Assembly: GCF_003350505.1 (NCBI RefSeq)
Contig: NZ_QQAY01000006.1
Location: 1 to 64,000 of the forward strand
Direction: 5' to 3'
DNA from: Falsibacillus pallidus
GTDB taxonomy: Bacteria > Bacillota > Bacilli > Bacillales > DSM-25281
DNA length: 64,000 bases
The translations under genes were made by a program, and so were the position numbers. The notes under the pieces were generated by a model that was not told the DNA's origin, did no database searches, and saw nothing but the letters and a program-made list of their open reading frames with translations. Positions 62,945 through 64,000 of the stretch are shown here, in pieces (positions within the stretch are counted from its first letter, which is position 1; every line of letters starts with the position of its first letter).

Positions 62945-63316
62945 TTACACTTCTACTTCACTCATCAGAGCATGGATATTTCCATCGGGATCCTGGAAGA
63001 AGGCCATCCATGTTTCTGTATTATCGATTTTGGCGATGAGATGGGGATCTCCATGAAATTCCACGCCTTTTTGGCGGTAGTCTTCAAACGCTTTTTGAAT
63101 GTCGTTAACCTGAAAGTAGACAATGGAACTCTTGTGATCAAATTCTGCATTTTCCGGGATGCTTAAAAGAAGACGAAGGCCATTGCATTCCAAAAAAGCC
63201 ATGTTTTTAGCTTGAAAAAGCAGTGGAAGACCCAGCACTTCATGATAAAAATGGATGGATTTCTCCATCTGGTGGACAGGAATGGACACTTGTCCGATAG
63301 CGGTAATATGGTTCAT
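62945..63316 (-). CDS. VOC-family (glyoxalase/bleomycin resistance-like) protein
   Basis: The 123 residues show two beta-alpha-beta-beta-beta halves with QVSIPVHQMEKSIHFYHEVLG and WMAFFQDPDGNIHALM, where His and Glu/Asp metal positions of VOC enzymes lie. The substrate is unknown; lactoylglutathione- or fosfomycin-related activity cannot be assumed. GGGAGAG precedes the ATG. Confidence 0.88.
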   Translation of the reverse strand: MNHITAIGQVSIPVHQMEKSIHFYHEVLGLPLLFQAKNMAFLECNGLRLLLSIPENAEFDHKSSIVYFQVNDIQKAFEDYRQKGVEFHGDPHLIAKIDNTETWMAFFQDPDGNIHALMSEVEV

Positions 63317-63342
63317 TACAATTCTCTCCCTTTAAAACATCT

Positions 63343-64000
63343 CTATTTAGTTTTCGGTTCTAGCTTTTCCAAGTAATCTACTGCGTCTTGCGTTGTAGCA
63401 ACAGGGATGATTTTAATCTTGTATCCTCGTTTCTTCGCTTCATCTTTAATGTCTTTCTCGTTGGCATCTTCAGGGTTCAGGTCTTTCGGGCAGAAGAAGA
63501 TATCCACGCCTGCTTTATGGGCGGCCACGATTTTGTCCCGGATGCCGCCGATCTGTCCGACATGTCCTTCAGGATCAATGGTACCTGTTCCAGCAATTTT
63601 GTATCCCTTGGTCATATCTTGATCAGAGAGCTGATTGAAGATTTCCAATGAAAACATGAGTCCTGCGGATGGGCCGCCGATGTCTCCTGCATTCACCTTT
63701 ACTTTCCGGTCGGTTTTAAGCTTCAGCATATCATCCGGCACGATCCCGACACCGACTTTGGAGGTTTTAGGATCGAGCTTCATGACTTTTACAACTGCTG
63801 TCTTTTGCTTTCCGTTTCGGGTGAATCCAATTTCAACTTGATCTCCGGCCTTTTTATTCTTGTTGATATAGTGGATGAAATCCTCTGTTTGATTGAGTGT
63901 CTTTCCATCCAATGTGTGAATAACATCGCCGACTTTAAGCTTCTTTTTTGCCTCGGATTTAGGCAGGATGGCTTGGACAAACACCCCGTTATGTAAGGTT
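63343..64000 (-). CDS. ylbL: YlbL/SepM-type PDZ-Lon-like membrane protease (partial, 5' end outside the window)
   Basis: The frame is open to the window edge (codons TLHNG precede the first in-window GTG). The visible C-terminal 218 residues contain the PDZ domain (about VGDVIHTLDGKTL, EIGFTRNGK) and an S16 Lon-type serine protease domain with catalytic Ser in GPSAGLMF and Lys in GIRDKIVAAHKAG. In B. subtilis YlbL is a membrane-bound Ser-Lys protease that degrades cell-division regulators with CtpA. The N-terminal membrane helix lies beyond the window. Confidence 0.9.
   Translation of the reverse strand, partial: TLHNGVFVQAILPKSEAKKKLKVGDVIHTLDGKTLNQTEDFIHYINKNKKAGDQVEIGFTRNGKQKTAVVKVMKLDPKTSKVGVGIVPDDMLKLKTDRKVKVNAGDIGGPSAGLMFSLEIFNQLSDQDMTKGYKIAGTGTIDPEGHVGQIGGIRDKIVAAHKAGVDIFFCPKDLNPEDANEKDIKDEAKKRGYKIKIIPVATTQDAVDYLEKLEPKTK

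Overview
The window reads as chromosomal DNA from an endospore-forming member of the Bacillaceae (Bacillus in the broad sense). The evidence is gene content: a spore coat protein, a collagen-like exosporium-type protein, YitT, DegV, YlbL, DUF3231, peptidase T, and a cluster resembling B. subtilis yrkD-J. Ribosome binding sites are strong AGGAGG types, TTG and GTG starts are frequent, and intergenic regions are AT-rich. No rRNA or tRNA gene, prophage, intact transposase or CRISPR array was seen. The species cannot be fixed from the sequence alone.

Layout. 0.1-2.4 kb: ahpCF peroxide defence with a PerR-type operator on its promoter. 2.7-8.1 kb: HelD, a winged-helix regulator, an MFS exporter and a small orphan gene. 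8.3-10.5 kb: a secreted sedolisin (S53) protease. 10.9-15.8 kb: two glycosyltransferase genes, one fused to a methyltransferase, convergent with a collagen-like surface protein. 16-23.9 kb: soluble PAS chemoreceptor-like protein, aspA, ECF S component, mqo, glutamate symporter with a divergent GltC-like regulator, isochorismatase-like protein. 24.1-27.5 kb: ABC exporter plus DesK/DesR-type two-component system. 27.9-37.6 kb: HAD phosphatase; TetR regulator divergent from an aldehyde dehydrogenase/nitroreductase/monooxygenase operon; D,D-carboxypeptidase; DUF3231; DegV; POT peptide transporter; hotdog thioesterase. 37.6-41.4 kb: glycerate utilisation (CdaR regulator, glycerate kinase, GntP permease) with a CcpA site. 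41.6-43.1 kb: EAL protein and HIT protein. 43.4-48.0 kb: a persulfide/sulfane-sulfur regulon. 48.1-54 kb: pepT, yitT, amidase, coat protein. 54.1-64 kb: amidohydrolase plus unknown permease, small proteins, LysE exporter, YqcI/YcgG protein, APC permease, DUF1989, DUF899-VOC fusion, VOC protein and the C-terminal part of YlbL.

The sulfur regulon is the most coherent system. Its CsoR-family repressor carries Cys31 and Cys60 and has Asn in place of the copper-ligand His, as in the persulfide sensor CstR. Four matching operators (ATACC-N6-GGTAT type) precede cstR, tusA-dsrE-rhodanese-rhodanese, tusA-rhodanese, and rhodanese-persulfide dioxygenase plus tauE. Two copies of a MITE-like element lie inside this cluster; one is bounded by a perfect 10-bp direct repeat.

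The window is unusually rich in dispersed non-coding repeats. (1) About 100-bp paired-palindrome elements with GGGACAGGTTCC arms; the arms of a pair co-vary, and the elements occur only in the first 17 kb. (2) The MITE-like element of the sulfur cluster. (3) Large cruciform-type repeats at 20.9 and 56.7 kb. (4) A palindrome family built on GTGCCAGTCACGCCCC. (5) Two unrelated intergenic arrays, each with an exact 21-bp period. A near-perfect ParB parS site (15 of 16 bases) sits on the start codon of the DUF1989 gene at 60.7 kb.
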